Source: Coriobacteriales bacterium
GTDB taxonomy: Bacteria; Actinomycetota; Coriobacteriia; Coriobacteriales; RUG844
Assembly: GCA_017434185.1 (NCBI GenBank)
Contig: JAFRFV010000224.1
Span: 1 to 47,403, forward strand
Reading direction: 5' to 3'
DNA length: 47,403 bases
The stretch's first letter is position 1. Each line of letters opens with the position of its first letter. The notes beneath the pieces are model-generated. The model did not search any database and was not told where the DNA came from. It was given only the letters and a program-made list of their open reading frames with translations. Position numbers and translations under genes: made by a program. Positions 25,143-34,000 of the stretch are shown one piece after another.

Positions 25143-25931
25143 CTAATCCATGAGGTTCTCGAGGCCCACCACGAGGCCCTGGATGCCACCGACCTTGCGG
25201 ATGGCCAGCAGCACGCCGGGCATGTAGGACTCACGATCGATGGAATCGTGACGGATGGTGAGTGTCTGACCCTTGGAGCCGAAGATGACCTCCTGATGGG
25301 CCACGTGACCGTTGGTGCGGATGGAATGGACCGGAACACCGTCCACGAGCGCTCCGCGGGCACCTTCCATACCGGGCAGTTCGGTCTCACTGCCGGGTGC
25401 CTCATGGGCGACTTCCTGCGCCGCTGCGATCATGCGGGCGGTACGCACGGCGGTGCCACTGGGTGAATCCGCCTTGTGGCAGTGATGGAACTCGAGCACC
25501 TCGGCATCGGGGAAGTACTTGGCGGCCATCTGCGCGAACTTCATCATGAGCACCGCACCGGTGGTGAAGTTGGGCGCGATGAAAAGACCGGTACCAGCGG
25601 GGATGATGGTAGCCAGTGCAGCCTGGTCGGCAGGTGAGAGGCCGGTGGTGCCCACGACGCAGTCGATACCCTTGGGAAGGGCGATACGCAGGTTGCCGGC
25701 CACGGCGGACGGATGCGTGAAGTCGACCATCACCTGGGGTTGCAGGATGTCGATGGCCTCCTCGAGAGCGGCATACACGGGAACCTGGGCGCCATCCATC
25801 TCGAGCAGTTCCTTCTGCGTCGCGATGCGGTCCACGCCACCAACGAGCTCCATGTCGGGAGCCTGCTCGACGGCCTTGGCGGTGCAAGAGCCCATGCGAC
25901 CCTTGATGCCGCAGATGAGAACCTTGATCAT
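25143..25931 (-). CDS. dapB: 4-hydroxy-tetrahydrodipicolinate reductase
   Basis: DapB reduces hydroxy-tetrahydrodipicolinate with NAD(P)H in the lysine and diaminopimelate pathway, supplying peptidoglycan precursors. The nucleotide-binding motif is CGIKGRMG near the N-terminus. The catalytic sequence is EFHHCHKADSPSGTA (His149-His150, Lys153), and VVGTTG precedes it. The ATG at 25931 has a perfect AAGGAGG eight bases upstream, giving 262 residues. It lies between the M16 peptidase and RNase J, as in many actinobacteria. No lysine riboswitch is visible before it. Confidence 0.96.
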   Translation of the reverse strand: MIKVLICGIKGRMGSCTAKAVEQAPDMELVGGVDRIATQKELLEMDGAQVPVYAALEEAIDILQPQVMVDFTHPSAVAGNLRIALPKGIDCVVGTTGLSPADQAALATIIPAGTGLFIAPNFTTGAVLMMKFAQMAAKYFPDAEVLEFHHCHKADSPSGTAVRTARMIAAAQEVAHEAPGSETELPGMEGARGALVDGVPVHSIRTNGHVAHQEVIFGSKGQTLTIRHDSIDRESYMPGVLLAIRKVGGIQGLVVGLENLMD

Positions 25932-25968
25932 AGGATCATCCTCCTTCAGGGGACGGTAGTGCATCGAT

Positions 25969-27231
25969 CTAACGGAGCCCCTCCGACATGCTCTCCAACT
26001 CTTCGTCCGAATAGGGACTGATGATGGTGAGCGTACTGGGGGTATCCAGGAGCTTGGCGATCACGCGGTCGATGTCCTCCAAGCTGACAGCATTGTACTC
26101 CTGCAGGACCTCGTCAATGGATCGCAGCGGGTTGCCCATCACGGCGGTACGCCCCAAACGGTTCATGCGCGCACGCGTGCCCTCCATACCAAGGAGCAAC
26201 TGGCCGGTGATGAAATCGCGATTGCGATCGAGTTCCTCCTGGGTCAGCCCGCCCTCACGCAGCTTCTCCATCTCGTTCTGGAAGATCTCCAGCACCGTTG
26301 CCACATTGGCAGGGCGGGTACCGGTGTAGATGAGGAACGAACCCACATCGGTGCAATTGGCGCAATCGCATTGAACGGCATAGGCAAGACCGCGCTTCTC
26401 ACGGATCTCCAGGAAGAGACGTGAGGACATACCTCCACCCAAGGCACAGGACAGGAGCTGGAGAGCGAAGCGGTCGGGATCCTTGGCGGAAAGTGAGGGC
26501 ATGCCGTAGACGATATGGGCCTGTTCGGTGTCCTTCTGCAGGAAGCGATGATGCTCGCCCCCCGTGGCGATGCATTCGCTGCGCTTGACGGGCTTACCAG
26601 CGGGAACGTTGGCGAAGACCTTCTCGCACAGCGCGACCAGCGTGTCATGGTCCAGGTTACCCGCGGCGGAGACCACCAGATTCTCACCGCAATAATGCAG
26701 GCTATGATAGTCGACGAAATCCTGATGCATGAACGAAGCCACGCGCTCCGCATCGCCCAACACGCGCCAACCCATACTGTGATCGGGGATAAGGGCTTGC
26801 GTGAAGAGATCGAAGACGTAGTCGTCGGGGCTGTCCTCACTGCGGGCGATCTCCTCCAGGACGACTTCACGCTCGGAATCGATGTCCTCCTGCCTGAAAG
26901 CGGGATGGCAGGTGATGTCCGCGAGGATGTCGAGGACCCGCGGCAGCTTGTCATCGACGAAGCGTGCATAGAAGCAGGTGTATTCCTTGGAAGTGAAGGC
27001 GTTGTATTCGGCACCGAGGCTCTCGAACTCAGTCGAGATGTCGACCGCGCTGCGGGTATCGGTGCCTTTGAAGATCATGTGCTCCATGAAGTGGCTGATG
27101 CCGCTCGTCGCGGCTTCCTCATCACGGGAGCCCACACGGAACCAGAGCCCTAAAGCAATGGACCTGACGGAGGGGAGTTCCTCCGTCAGGATCCTTATGC
27201 CATTGGGCAGAACGCTCTGCCGATAGAACAT
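25969..27231 (-). CDS. M16 family zinc peptidase (processing-peptidase type)
   Basis: A 420-residue peptidase of the M16 (pitrilysin) family, the small bacterial type related to B. subtilis MlpA. The inverted zinc motif HxxEH is at His47, Glu50 and His51 (SHFMEHMIFKGT), with the downstream EREVVLEEIARSEDSPDD supplying the further acidic ligand. The second half is the non-catalytic M16 domain. The substrate is unknown. The ATG at 27231 lies one base after the pnp stop. Adjacency to pnp is common in actinobacteria and firmicutes. Confidence 0.93.
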   Translation of the reverse strand: MFYRQSVLPNGIRILTEELPSVRSIALGLWFRVGSRDEEAATSGISHFMEHMIFKGTDTRSAVDISTEFESLGAEYNAFTSKEYTCFYARFVDDKLPRVLDILADITCHPAFRQEDIDSEREVVLEEIARSEDSPDDYVFDLFTQALIPDHSMGWRVLGDAERVASFMHQDFVDYHSLHYCGENLVVSAAGNLDHDTLVALCEKVFANVPAGKPVKRSECIATGGEHHRFLQKDTEQAHIVYGMPSLSAKDPDRFALQLLSCALGGGMSSRLFLEIREKRGLAYAVQCDCANCTDVGSFLIYTGTRPANVATVLEIFQNEMEKLREGGLTQEELDRNRDFITGQLLLGMEGTRARMNRLGRTAVMGNPLRSIDEVLQEYNAVSLEDIDRVIAKLLDTPSTLTIISPYSDEELESMSEGLR

Positions 27232-27232
27232 A

Positions 27233-29401
27233 TCAGTGCTTCCTACGAGGGGTGCGACCGTCGTTGTTCTTGTTACCGTTGCCGGAGTTCTTGTTGCCCT
27301 TATCGGAAGCGGAGGATGCGGGAGCATCGGGCTTCTCCAGGCGATCGAGGCTGATCTTGCCCTTCTCGTCGATCTCCAGGATCTTGACATGCACTTCGTC
27401 ACCCAGGTTCAGGACGTCCTCGACCTTGCCAACGCGGCCGTTGGCCATACGGGAGATGTGCAGCAGACCATCCTTGCCGGGCAGCAGCTCGATGAAGGCG
27501 CCGAAGGGCTGGATGGACACGACGGGGCCGTAGTACTCCTCCCCCACCTCGGGAACCTTGACGATGGCCTCGATGCGCTTCTTGGCCTCTTCGCCACCCA
27601 GGTCACGACTGGCGATGAAGATGGTACCGTCCTCCTGGATGTCGATGGTGGCGCCGGTGTCATCCTGGATGCCGCGGATGACCTTGCCGCCACTGCCGAT
27701 GACCTCACGGATCTTATCCACGGGGATGTGCATGGTGATGATGCGGGGAGCGTACTGCGAGAGCTCCTCACGCGGGGCCTCGATGGCTTCGAACATCTTG
27801 GACAGGATGAAGGCACGACCCTCCTTGGCTTGCGCGAGGGCACGGGCGAGGATGTCGACGGAGAGACCCTTGGCCTTGTTGTCCATCTGCAGGGCGGTGA
27901 TGCCCAGCTCGGTGCCACAGACCTTGAAGTCCATGTCACCCAGGAAGTCCTCGAGACCCTGGATGTCGCTGAGGATGGCGATCTGGTCGCCTTCCTTGAT
28001 CAAGCCCATGGCGATGCCGCTCACGGGACGCTTGATGGGCACGCCGGCATCCATGAGGGCCAGGGTGGAGCCGCAGGTGGAGGCCATGGAGGAGGAACCG
28101 TTGGATTCCAGGACCTCGCTCACGATACGGATGGTGTAGGGGAACTCCTCCTCGCTGGGAATCATGGGACGCAGGGCGCGTTCGGCGAGGGCGCCATGAC
28201 CGATCTCACGACGCTTGGGGCTGCCAAGGCGACCCACCTCACCGGTGCAGTACGGCGGGAAGTTGTAGTGGTGGATGTAGCGCTTGCCCTCCATGGGATC
28301 GATGGTATCGAAGCGCTGCCATTCGTTGAGCATGCCTAGCGTAAGGACGGAGAGCACCTGGGTCTGGCCACGGGTGAAGAGACCGGAGCCATGGGCGCGG
28401 GGCACGTAACCGACGCTGGCGGAGATGGGACGGATCTGGTTGGTGGCACGGCCATCGGCGCGCTCACCGGTCTCGAGGACCATGGTACGCATGGCCTTCT
28501 TCTCGAGTGCCTTGAGCTGGGCAGCGATGTCCTTGCTCCAAACAGACTGCTCCTCGGGGGTGAAGGTGGCCTTGATGCGATCCATCAAAGCGGCGACCTT
28601 GTCCATGCGGGAATGCTTGTCGGCATCCTTCAGGGCGGCGGTCATCTCATCGAAGTACGGGGCGATACGGGCCTCGACCTGGGGCTCGGGAGTGGCGATG
28701 ACCCACTCCTTGGGCTCGGGCGCGACGGCGTCGAGGAAACGCTGCTGGGCGGCGCAGAACTCGCCGATGACCTTCTGGCCAAAGGCCATGGCTGCCAGCA
28801 TGTCCTCTTCGGTGATCTCATCGGCGCCAGCCTCGACCATGGAGATGTAATCCGCGGTGCCGGCGATGGTGAGTTCCAGGTCGGAGTTCTCCTCTTCCTG
28901 GAAGGTGGGGTTGACGATGAATTCGCGGGTGTCGCGATCACGACCGATGCGCACACAGGCGCAGGGGCCATCGAAGGGCGCGGAGGCCACCATGAGGGCG
29001 GCGGAAGCACCCATGACGGAGATCACGTCGGGCTGAACTTCCTGGTCGCAGGCCAGGGTGGTCACCACGATGTGCACCTCGTTGCGGAAACCGTCGGCGA
29101 AACCGGGACGGATGGGACGATCGATCATACGGGCGGTGAGGGTGCCCTTGTCGCTGGGACGGCTCTCGCGCTTCAGGTAGCCACCGGGGATGCGACCCAC
29201 GGCGTACATGCGCTCGACGAAGTCCACGGTCAGGGGGAAGAAGTCGTAATCCTTCTGCTCCTTGGAGATGACGGCGGTCACCAGCAGCATCGTGTCGCCG
29301 CTGCGCACCACCACGGCGCCGGAGGCCTGCTTGGCCAGCTCGCCCGTCTCCAGGGTGTAGCTCTTCCCGTACAGTTCGAAGGTCTCAGTGATCTTTGCCA
29401 T
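27233..29401 (-). CDS. pnp: polyribonucleotide nucleotidyltransferase (PNPase)
   Basis: PNPase degrades RNA from the 3' end with phosphate and can also add tails. The 722-residue protein has two RNase PH domains, the alpha-helical linker, a KH domain (VIGSGGKVIRGIQDDTGA) and an S1 domain (YYGPVVSIQPFGAFIELLPG). The RNase PH core includes FTRGQTQVLS and GSSSMASTCGSTLALMDAGV. A lysine- and asparagine-rich tail ends the protein. The ATG at 29401 is preceded only by a purine-rich stretch and no strong ribosome site. It follows rpsO, the arrangement known from E. coli and many other bacteria. Confidence 0.96.
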   Translation of the reverse strand: MAKITETFELYGKSYTLETGELAKQASGAVVVRSGDTMLLVTAVISKEQKDYDFFPLTVDFVERMYAVGRIPGGYLKRESRPSDKGTLTARMIDRPIRPGFADGFRNEVHIVVTTLACDQEVQPDVISVMGASAALMVASAPFDGPCACVRIGRDRDTREFIVNPTFQEEENSDLELTIAGTADYISMVEAGADEITEEDMLAAMAFGQKVIGEFCAAQQRFLDAVAPEPKEWVIATPEPQVEARIAPYFDEMTAALKDADKHSRMDKVAALMDRIKATFTPEEQSVWSKDIAAQLKALEKKAMRTMVLETGERADGRATNQIRPISASVGYVPRAHGSGLFTRGQTQVLSVLTLGMLNEWQRFDTIDPMEGKRYIHHYNFPPYCTGEVGRLGSPKRREIGHGALAERALRPMIPSEEEFPYTIRIVSEVLESNGSSSMASTCGSTLALMDAGVPIKRPVSGIAMGLIKEGDQIAILSDIQGLEDFLGDMDFKVCGTELGITALQMDNKAKGLSVDILARALAQAKEGRAFILSKMFEAIEAPREELSQYAPRIITMHIPVDKIREVIGSGGKVIRGIQDDTGATIDIQEDGTIFIASRDLGGEEAKKRIEAIVKVPEVGEEYYGPVVSIQPFGAFIELLPGKDGLLHISRMANGRVGKVEDVLNLGDEVHVKILEIDEKGKISLDRLEKPDAPASSASDKGNKNSGNGNKNNDGRTPRRKH

Positions 29402-29516
29402 TCTTTCTCTTTCTCTTCTCCGGATGCCCCATTGCACCCGGGACCTCTTTTGCGGTTCAGGACTCTCCCTTTACCGCAACGAAGCCCATCCCCTCTTGGA
29501 ATGGACTCCGTAACAA

Positions 29517-29543
29517 CAGGGAGGCGACAATCTCGCCTCCCTG
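29517..29543 (-). terminator. strong hairpin between rpsO and pnp
   Basis: CAGGGAGGCGA and TCGCCTCCCTG make a perfect 11-base stem with a five-base loop. On the minus strand it is followed by TTGTTACGG, a short T tract. It lies 15 bases after the rpsO stop. It may terminate part of the rpsO transcript or be an RNase processing site before pnp. Confidence 0.6.
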
Positions 29544-29557
29544 AATGTGTCCGTGCC

Positions 29558-29833
29558 TTAGATGTTATCGCGGATGCCCAGCTTGCCGATGAGGGCGCGA
29601 TACTCTTCAACGTTGCGGTTCTTGATGTAGACCAAGAAGCGGCGACGCTGACCGACGAGCATCAGCAGACCACGGCGGGTGTGGTGATCCTTGGGGTTGC
29701 GCTTCATGTGCTCGGTGAGCTCCTTGATGCGCTGGGTGAGCAGAGCGACCTGGACCTCGGCGGAGCCGGTGTCGTGCTCGTTCTTGCCATACTCGGCCAC
29801 GATGGCGGCCTTCTGTTCCTTGGTGAGAGGCAT
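29558..29833 (-). CDS. rpsO: 30S ribosomal protein S15
   Basis: S15 binds 16S rRNA at a three-way junction and starts assembly of the central domain. The 91-residue protein shows the family sequence along its whole length ([53 protein letters not shown]). The ATG at 29833 has AAGGTGG five bases upstream. pnp follows. The leader of about 85 bases has a small hairpin that could take part in S15 autoregulation. Confidence 0.98.
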   Translation of the reverse strand: MPLTKEQKAAIVAEYGKNEHDTGSAEVQVALLTQRIKELTEHMKRNPKDHHTRRGLLMLVGQRRRFLVYIKNRNVEEYRALIGKLGIRDNI

Positions 29834-29925
29834 GATTCCACCTTTCTTCTAGATTCACCTGTAACTGAGGATAAGCGCTTGGTGGTGGCGGATACCTAGG
29901 CAACAGGTACTTACACAGCCCGAGC

Positions 29926-29954
29926 AGTATAACCCAGGGTCAAAGGCTTGTGAA
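29926..29954 (-). promoter_or_regulatory. rpsO promoter
   Basis: On the minus strand TTCACA (29954-29949) and TATACT (29931-29926) are separated by 17 bases. Transcription would start near 29919, about 85 bases before rpsO. Confidence 0.65.
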
Positions 29955-30170
29955 GTGCGCGGTTCTTGAAGCAACAGGTAAACGGCATACTAGCGCAACT
30001 ACATGTTCAAATCGAAGCTTTCCATTCTTACTGCAACACTAGGGAGTCCAAAGGAACGCCCATGCCCCCCTCTTCCTCAAGATATTCGATGCGAGCCGGC
30101 GTTACTCGCCGAGCCGTATGGAGACGGCGCTCAGTGGTTATCCAGAGGTTTTAGGACTGAGTCTGAATGA
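29955..30170. other. intergenic gap after the immunity candidate
   Basis: No gene is supported here. The only structure seen is the inverted repeat CTCAGT (30130-30135) with ACTGAG (30156-30161), just after the minus-strand stop at 30171. It lacks a T run, so a terminator is doubtful. Confidence 0.5.
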
Positions 30171-31073
30171 TTAAGACGAGTATCTCTCTTCTGCTTCAAG
30201 GCGTCTCTTGACCGCGACCGCAGGTACATCGGGAGCATTCCATTCCAAGTATTGATTGAGAAACCGATCTTCTAGTTGGTTTGGACCCTTCCGCTTCAAG
30301 AAAGCGCCATCGCGAATACAGGAAGGCTCGGTCCACTCAGTTAAGTCGCTCCCTGGGAGATTGCCAACGTAGACGAATCCTTCTTTCGGAATCATCCGCC
30401 TAGAAGAAATCGATAGCGAAATCCGGAAATCAACCGCCAATCTCGGACGATACGCATGAGCGACAGGAGCGAAGGCCATAGGCAGATAACGCTGGGTCAT
30501 AAGAAAAGCAAGATTCGGGACATCGTCACCGACCCAGTCGTAAACCTTGACTACCGGAATGGTGTTCCCTGGCCATTCCAATGTCCCGCTCACTTTCCTG
30601 AATGCGATGAACTTCCCGTGGAGGCCGTGTTCCCTGCTTTCTTCACCAAGAAGCTGGTAAGCGAAGACATCACCTAGGTTCCATTCGCAATGGTAGAACT
30701 TGTAGGCGGAGACCCTCTTCTCAGGGGGTTGTGGGGTTGCGAGTTTCTTCTCGAGCTTTTCGAGAGTGATTTCCCATGCAGCCAGCTTCTTCTCCCCCTC
30801 CTCAGCCCAACGCTCGCGACTCGATTCGAGTGGGAGATAATGGAGGGCCCTTTCCAAGACCTCCGGCAGAAGCCTCCCATAGTTCCACTGGGTGTCAGCG
30901 AGAGCGAACCAGAACAACGCATCTTCCTCAGGATCGCGTGGGTCACTGTATTGAGCGGCAAGCTCTCTGGTGAGCTCTTCATTCGATTTACCACGACGTA
31001 AACCGTCAAGATAGTCTCCACGGATGTCACTCGCTGCGTCATTGGCATATAACGATGTTCCCCAGGCTCCCAC
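30171..31073 (-). CDS. candidate immunity protein for the RHS toxin
   Basis: A 300-residue soluble protein with no signal peptide or membrane segment, as expected of a cytoplasmic immunity factor. From GTG at 31073 it begins MGAWGTSLYANDAASDIRGD. I recall this kind of start (MGAWG followed by ND and an acidic helix) from the DUF4259-like group, but could not check it. A helical N-terminal half (ELTRELAAQYSDPRDPEEDA, ALADTQWNYGRLLPEVLERA) is followed by a beta-rich part. The GTG shares one base with the toxin stop (TAGTG), and AAGGAG in the last toxin codons is ten bases upstream. TTG at 31082 or GTG at 31079 are poorer starts. Immunity is inferred from gene pairing alone. Confidence 0.7.
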   Translation of the reverse strand: MGAWGTSLYANDAASDIRGDYLDGLRRGKSNEELTRELAAQYSDPRDPEEDALFWFALADTQWNYGRLLPEVLERALHYLPLESSRERWAEEGEKKLAAWEITLEKLEKKLATPQPPEKRVSAYKFYHCEWNLGDVFAYQLLGEESREHGLHGKFIAFRKVSGTLEWPGNTIPVVKVYDWVGDDVPNLAFLMTQRYLPMAFAPVAHAYRPRLAVDFRISLSISSRRMIPKEGFVYVGNLPGSDLTEWTEPSCIRDGAFLKRKGPNQLEDRFLNQYLEWNAPDVPAVAVKRRLEAEERYSS

Positions 31074-34000
31074 TACCACCAATCTCCTTCAATGATACAA
31101 AGCATCTCACTCTCCACGAAACTCACGTATAAGTCATATGTAGCAAGCATTTCTTTTCCGAAGCCATGCATCTTCACTGCAGCGATTTCGCGTCTCTTAT
31201 TAAGTAATCTATCAAGGCCGACTGTGGCGATCACCGCCTGCTCAAGAAACCGAGCCTCGGATACGCTCAACACATTTGGGCAAATTGCCTCTGGAGGCCT
31301 CAGCCCTGCTTTAGTGGGGTCCGCTTTATGCTCACGCGTGCGTCTTACCAAGTCATTTGTTCTTCCAACATAGCAGATTCTTCCCATTTTATCTCTCATC
31401 ACATAAACGCAATTGTCACGCTTAATTTTACTTTCAGACTGTTCCTCACCCGACATGCAGAGTCCGGCGGCGACTGAAGTGCATCCGGCGACGAACAGCC
31501 CGCCAGCTATGTCAGTAGCTACGACCGTGCTTACGACCGCAACCTCGCCGGCAACCACAGCCGGGGTTGCCGCTCCAGCAGTGAGAACGATGGCAGCAGC
31601 TGCCAACAAGGTAACGCCGAGTATCAGCAATCCTTCGCCAAGGGTAAGAGAGGTCCCAGCATAATCGCTCATGAGAACAGGGTTGTTCCAGCAATAGGCG
31701 AACAGGTTGTATCCCAGCGCAAGATCGCTATTCTCAGACAGCTCACTATCAGCGTTGATGAACCTTCCGACCTGCGGATCGTAGTAGCGGCTCTGCAAGT
31801 AGTAGAAACCAGTCTCGGAGTCGAAGTAGTAGCCACGGTAACGGAGCGGATTGACACTCGCCATGCCGCCGGTGGAGGTTAGAACGTTCCCCCATGCGTC
31901 GTAAGTATAGGTTGCAACTGGAGAACCCGTGGCATCGACGATTGCGATGACATCACCTTGCAAATCCTTCACATAGAAATAGGGCGCGATGTCAAAGTCG
32001 TCTAAGTAAAGAAAGCCTACGGCAAAACCATAATCATCATATAGAAAACGCAGCGTGTTATCAGCAGTGATGTCAGCGGTGAGTTGACTGCCGTTCCAGA
32101 TGTATTGATGATACGTGGTCCCGTCGTCCTTCGAGGTGCGAAGGCCGGTCTCGTTGTACGTATAGGAGGTAGTGATGCTGCCCTGCGTGACGGAGGTGAG
32201 TTTGCGGCCCATCTGCCAATCGAGGGTCATGCCTTTGTAGGAAAGCGGATTGCCGATGGTATCGTAGGTAATCTGGGAGTTGCCGAGTGCGGTCAGCTTG
32301 TCGCCCCAGTTGACGTCACCGTACGTGTAGGTCGCAGAATCGCAGACGACGAGCGTGTTGTTGACGATGTCGTATTCGGTCTTGTACAGGATATTGCCAC
32401 CTGCATCGTACATGTAGCTCCACGCCTTGCCCGCAGCCTCGTTGCGCTCCTCGGTGAGTTGGCCCAGAGCATCGTAGGCATAGGTCGTTGTGTTCGTGCC
32501 GTCGGAGATGGAGACGATGTTGCCGCGGACGTCGTAGGTGTAGTTGAGACTGAGACTGCTGTTCCCGAAAGTCGAACACAGGGATTCGACATCAGTGGTC
32601 GTGTAGGTCGAATCGATGTTGTGATAACTGTAGGTGGTGCTGATGACGGGGCTGTTCCCCGAACTGACAACGTTAGAGGAGAGACGACTCAGATCATCGT
32701 AGGAGAGGCTGGATGCGAGGACCTGGTTACTGTCTGAATCGGTATAGGAGAACGAGGCAGGGCGCGAATCATCATCGTAGGTCACAGCGTTGGTGAGCGC
32801 AATCCCGTCCACTTCCTCCGTGGAGGAAGTCACGCGGTCCTCGTTGTCGTAGCTGCAGCTAATGGAGTGGTAGGCGGAATCGTTCGCATCCTTCTGGACG
32901 TAGCTCGTGAGACGGTCGTTGGAATCGTAGGTGTAGATATCATAGGCGCCAGCTGTCTCGCCAGTGATCGCTCCATTTAAGAGGGCGAGATCAAGCTCAG
33001 TGACCTTCCAAAGACGTCCCTTGGAATCATATGAGTACGAGAAGCCCTCAGCGGATGTGGAATCGATGGCGTTCCAGCACTTCTCGAGGAGACCATTCTC
33101 GAGGTACTCGTATGCCCAGAAGTCACCGTTGCCATATGTCTGGCGGGTTACGTTCCAGGTATCTGTGTCGTAGATATACGAAACAAGTTTGTAGGTGCCC
33201 ACCTTCACCTGCTCGACAAGCCCGGCAGGGCCGTAGACGAAGGAATAGGTGGTCTCGGAACTGGCGGTGTTGGAATGGGTGATGGATTCGAGCAGGTCGT
33301 CTGAATAGGTGTATTCGACGGATGAGGTCGCGGCATCAGTCTCGATGAGACGCCCTATCGTGTCGTAGTTGTAATAGGTGGTGAGATCGTTTGCTACATC
33401 GACAGGAGTCGTGACGGACTCGACGCGGGAACGATCGATGTCGTTGACATAGGTGGTTGTGATTCGTCGTGTGTCGGTCTCTGAAGCGAGCATGTTCGCA
33501 TCAGAAGTATAGGTGTACTCACTTTTGAGCACATGGTCCTCAGAAGAGTTCTCCGCTGCCCTGATCGTCGTGGAGATAAGACTGGAATCGGAGTATCCGT
33601 ATTGGGTCCTGAGCCCCGTTGCCGACACGGTCTGCGTGAGCTGGCGATTGTTGTTATAGTTGTAGGTGTAGCTCGCTCCAGAGGGGAACTCGATGCTATG
33701 GAGGTCGTTCGTAGAGGAATCGTAGGTGTAGGTGGTGGTGTGGCCCTCGGGATCCTTCATGCTCGTGAGGTTGCCGTCCGTATCGTAGTCGTAGACGTAG
33801 TCGAAGCCCTCGATGAAAAGCTGTGGAGCATCGATCCAGATGCTCCCCAGGCAGTTCTCGTAGACGATGCGGTACTCGATGGTATCGAAGGAGTCGGGTG
33901 CGACGAGCTTGCCCGATATGAATTGCCAGGACTGGGTCTCGTCGTTGATCTTGACGTACTCGCTACCCACCTCGGTGGAGCCGGATAAGAGGACGACCTC

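Noticed and set aside
28391-29899. 502-codon plus-strand open frame opposite pnp and rpsO
   Set aside because: It crosses two certain minus-strand genes and the intergenic hairpin, and has the Gly/His/Asp-rich composition of a shadow frame.
29966-30154. 62-codon plus-strand frame after the rpsO promoter
   Set aside because: No ribosome site, poor codon use and no recognisable motif. It lies in a non-coding gap.
32000-34000. Repeated motifs that could suggest a CRISPR or tandem DNA repeat
   Set aside because: The repeats are YD-type protein repeats with diverged DNA (recurring TCGTAGGTGTAGG-like words), without regular spacers.
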